From Amoebophrya sp. AT5.2 (lineage: Eukaryota; Sar; Dinophyceae; Syndiniales; Amoebophryaceae): a DNA stretch of 20,853 nt. Both the position numbers and the translations under genes were made by a program. The stretch covers positions 1 to 20,853 of the forward strand of contig RXOD01004537.1 of assembly GCA_005223375.1 (NCBI GenBank), written 5' to 3'. The notes beneath the pieces were generated by a model that was not told the origin of the DNA, did no database searches, and saw only the letters and a program-made list of their open reading frames with translations. Positions within the stretch are counted from its first letter, which is position 1; every line of letters begins with the position of its first letter. Shown here piece by piece: positions 19,601 through 20,853 of the stretch.

Positions 19601-20825
19601 CACCCGACCAAGCGGCAAGCTCGATATCCGCAAGTCCCTATCGGCGAGTGGCGTGCACGAGGTGGCTGGCGGCAGCTGCCTTGTCAACTTGGAGGAAGAG
19701 CAGGAGGCGGTGCCACCGCCCGGGGAGGAGGTGGACGCGGTACATGCAAATAGGAACGGTGCGGCAGCCCCTGGGAAACCGGAAAAACATGGAACGTACG
19801 CGCTTCTCTACCGGAAAAACAAGGAGAATTTCTCGTCGTGCGCGGAGCTGTGGAAGAGGGTTGCCGCTGCGGTCCTTAATACCGCCGGCGGAGGCCGAGG
19901 CGGGCCCGCTGACGAAGACGTGAGCAGCGAGCTCGCCTCCATCCGCCGCGTTGAGAGCGGGTCCACTTTCTCAAGCACGACCGACCTGCTCTTTCAGGGC
20001 GCCCGCAGCGAGCAGAAGACCGGTTGGCAGTCGCTGGTCGCCGCGCTGTCTTGGATTGTGGAGCCCACCAACAAGGTTTTTTTCAGTTTCACGTTCGTGA
20101 TGATGATTCCTGCCCTGTACACTTCGATGGTGGAGCCCGAGCGGATCCAGAGCTCGATCTACGTTTCCTCCCTCACGGTGGCCACGATCTACTTCGTCGT
20201 GGGCTTCTGCGGCTACCTCACGTACGGCAAGACGATCCGGAGCAGCATCGTGGACAGCATGCGGAACGGCTTCGTGAACCCCTACAATCACAAGCCGGCC
20301 GCGAGCTGGATGGGCATCGTGGTCGCGGCCATGATCGTCGTGAACGTGTTCATCTCCTTCGCGCTCATCATGAACAGCACGCTGCTGCACATCGAGATGA
20401 AACTGACCAAGAACGCGCGGCCCGAGGACGTCCGCCCGGGGGCGTCCAAGCTCGTACGCACCGCGGTGGTCTGGCTGGCGGGCATCTTCGTGTGGTCGGT
20501 CCCCTTCTTCGCGCAGCTGGTCTCCCTGGTGGCTGCCTTCGGGTGCGTTCTCACGCAGGTGCCCTACCCCCTGCTGGCCTACGGCGTGGTGTACAAACAC
20601 GAGCGCTCGTGCGCCGAGCGCGCCTTCCACGTGCTCCTACTAATCTTCTCCGCGATCTCCATCGTGTACGGGGCGGGCGAGGCGATCGTGGACCTGGGCA
20701 CCTCGGGGGTGTACGCGATGCGGGAGCGGCTCGGGCTCGTAGAGGTGCCCGTCTTCCAGCCGCTGCCCACCGGCCCGTACAAGACCTGGGGCTTTCTGCT
20801 CAACTACAAGTATTTTCAGAGCTGA
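16629..20825 (+). CDS. AAAP-family amino-acid transporter with a very large soluble insert, five exons
   Basis: Proposed exons 16629-16670, 16799-17321, 17594-17872, 17995-18795 and 18916-20825 give 1184 residues in one frame. The first 105 residues are Ser/Arg/Gly-rich. The first membrane helix carries TTAIGAGIVTLPSVFQSTGW, matching the GAGIL.LP..F...GW signature of the amino acid/auxin permease superfamily (SLC32/36/38 type), which moves amino acids with H+ or Na+. Exon 3 supplies further helices. From about residue 275 to 935 there is no membrane segment. Helices then resume with VFFSFTFVMMIPALYTSMV and continue through PYPLLAYGVVY and AISIVYGAGEAIVDLG to the TGA. Typical family members are 400-600 residues, so the insert more than doubles the protein. 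Substrate and membrane are unknown. The start ATG rests on splice phase: no in-frame ATG exists in exon 2 before helix 1. Confidence 0.85.
16671..16798 (+). other. Transporter intron 1 (GTAC...CAG, phase 0)
   Basis: The donor is GTACTA after SRRSAME. The acceptor CACCAG follows a long pyrimidine tract and precedes ESSPLLPESG. A nearer AG at 16744-16745 puts exon 2 into a frame that never reaches the membrane helices. Confidence 0.6.
17322..17593 (+). other. Transporter intron 2 (GTAC...CAG, phase 1)
   Basis: The donor is GTACTC after FGKCWAA and the acceptor CATCAG before YSKFYHTF. A non-canonical join inside a near-perfect direct repeat (17337-17348 and 17594-17605) is also in frame and would add five residues. 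Confidence 0.6.
17873..17994 (+). other. Transporter intron 3 (GTAC...CAG, phase 1)
   Basis: The donor is GTACTA and the acceptor GACAG. The split codon becomes ATG, joining TGDEA to TYLEPPQFSS. It is 122 bases long and contains in-frame stops. Confidence 0.78.
18796..18915 (+). other. Transporter intron 4 (GTAC...CAG, phase 1)
   Basis: The donor is GTACGT after LRLLR. The acceptor CACCAG follows tttcctttc. The split codon becomes AGT (Ser), and the frame continues into SDRDASDLDAEQC. It is 120 bases long. Confidence 0.82.
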
Positions 20826-20853
20826 GCTGCTGCTTATGGTGGGACCAGCTGGT

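Noticed and set aside
19971..20630. Minus-strand open frame of 219 codons
   Set aside because: His/Arg/Gly/Asp-rich antisense shadow of transporter membrane helices.
1..20853. CRISPR arrays, insertion sequences, prophage or bacterial operons
   Set aside because: No spaced short repeats, transposase or Shine-Dalgarno-driven gene clusters; introns and gene content are eukaryotic.

Overview
This window is nuclear DNA of a eukaryotic protist, most likely an alveolate. The evidence is a calcium-dependent protein kinase (CDPK: kinase, junction and four EF-hands on one chain), genes split by short introns, no bacterial operon or Shine-Dalgarno signals, and all convincing genes on the + strand. Three introns do not obey GT-AG and carry inverted repeats at their ends. 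That combination is known from the parasitic dinoflagellate Amoebophrya (Syndiniales), so I favour a syndinian or related dinoflagellate. This assignment is inference, not proof.

Layout. 146-312: probable last exon of an upstream gene. 687-4268: a seven-exon CDPK. 4269-5518: no supported gene. 5519-8738: a three-exon helical-repeat protein resembling organellar RNA-binding factors. 9446-11335: an intronless family-16 (METTL21-like) methyltransferase. 12319-13845: a RING-type zinc-finger protein followed by DUF4116-like helical repeats, with a 471-bp tandem duplication; it ends at a TGA where the repeat pattern predicts Trp. 13846-14255: the eroded continuation of those repeats. 14256-16628: mostly without a supported gene, with two weak small-ORF candidates. 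16629-20825: a five-exon amino-acid/auxin permease (AAAP) transporter with a soluble insert of about 650 residues.

The genes do not form a pathway. They share an orientation and a splicing style. Eight of the nine GT-AG introns in my models start with GTAC rather than GTRAGT, and acceptors are mostly CAG. The three other introns have imperfect terminal inverted repeats and short flanking direct repeats, and they look like mobile intron-generating elements (introners). The most interesting content is this coexistence of two intron classes and the actively changing RING/repeat gene.

All exon boundaries were derived by hand from reading frame and family spacing, without RNA evidence.
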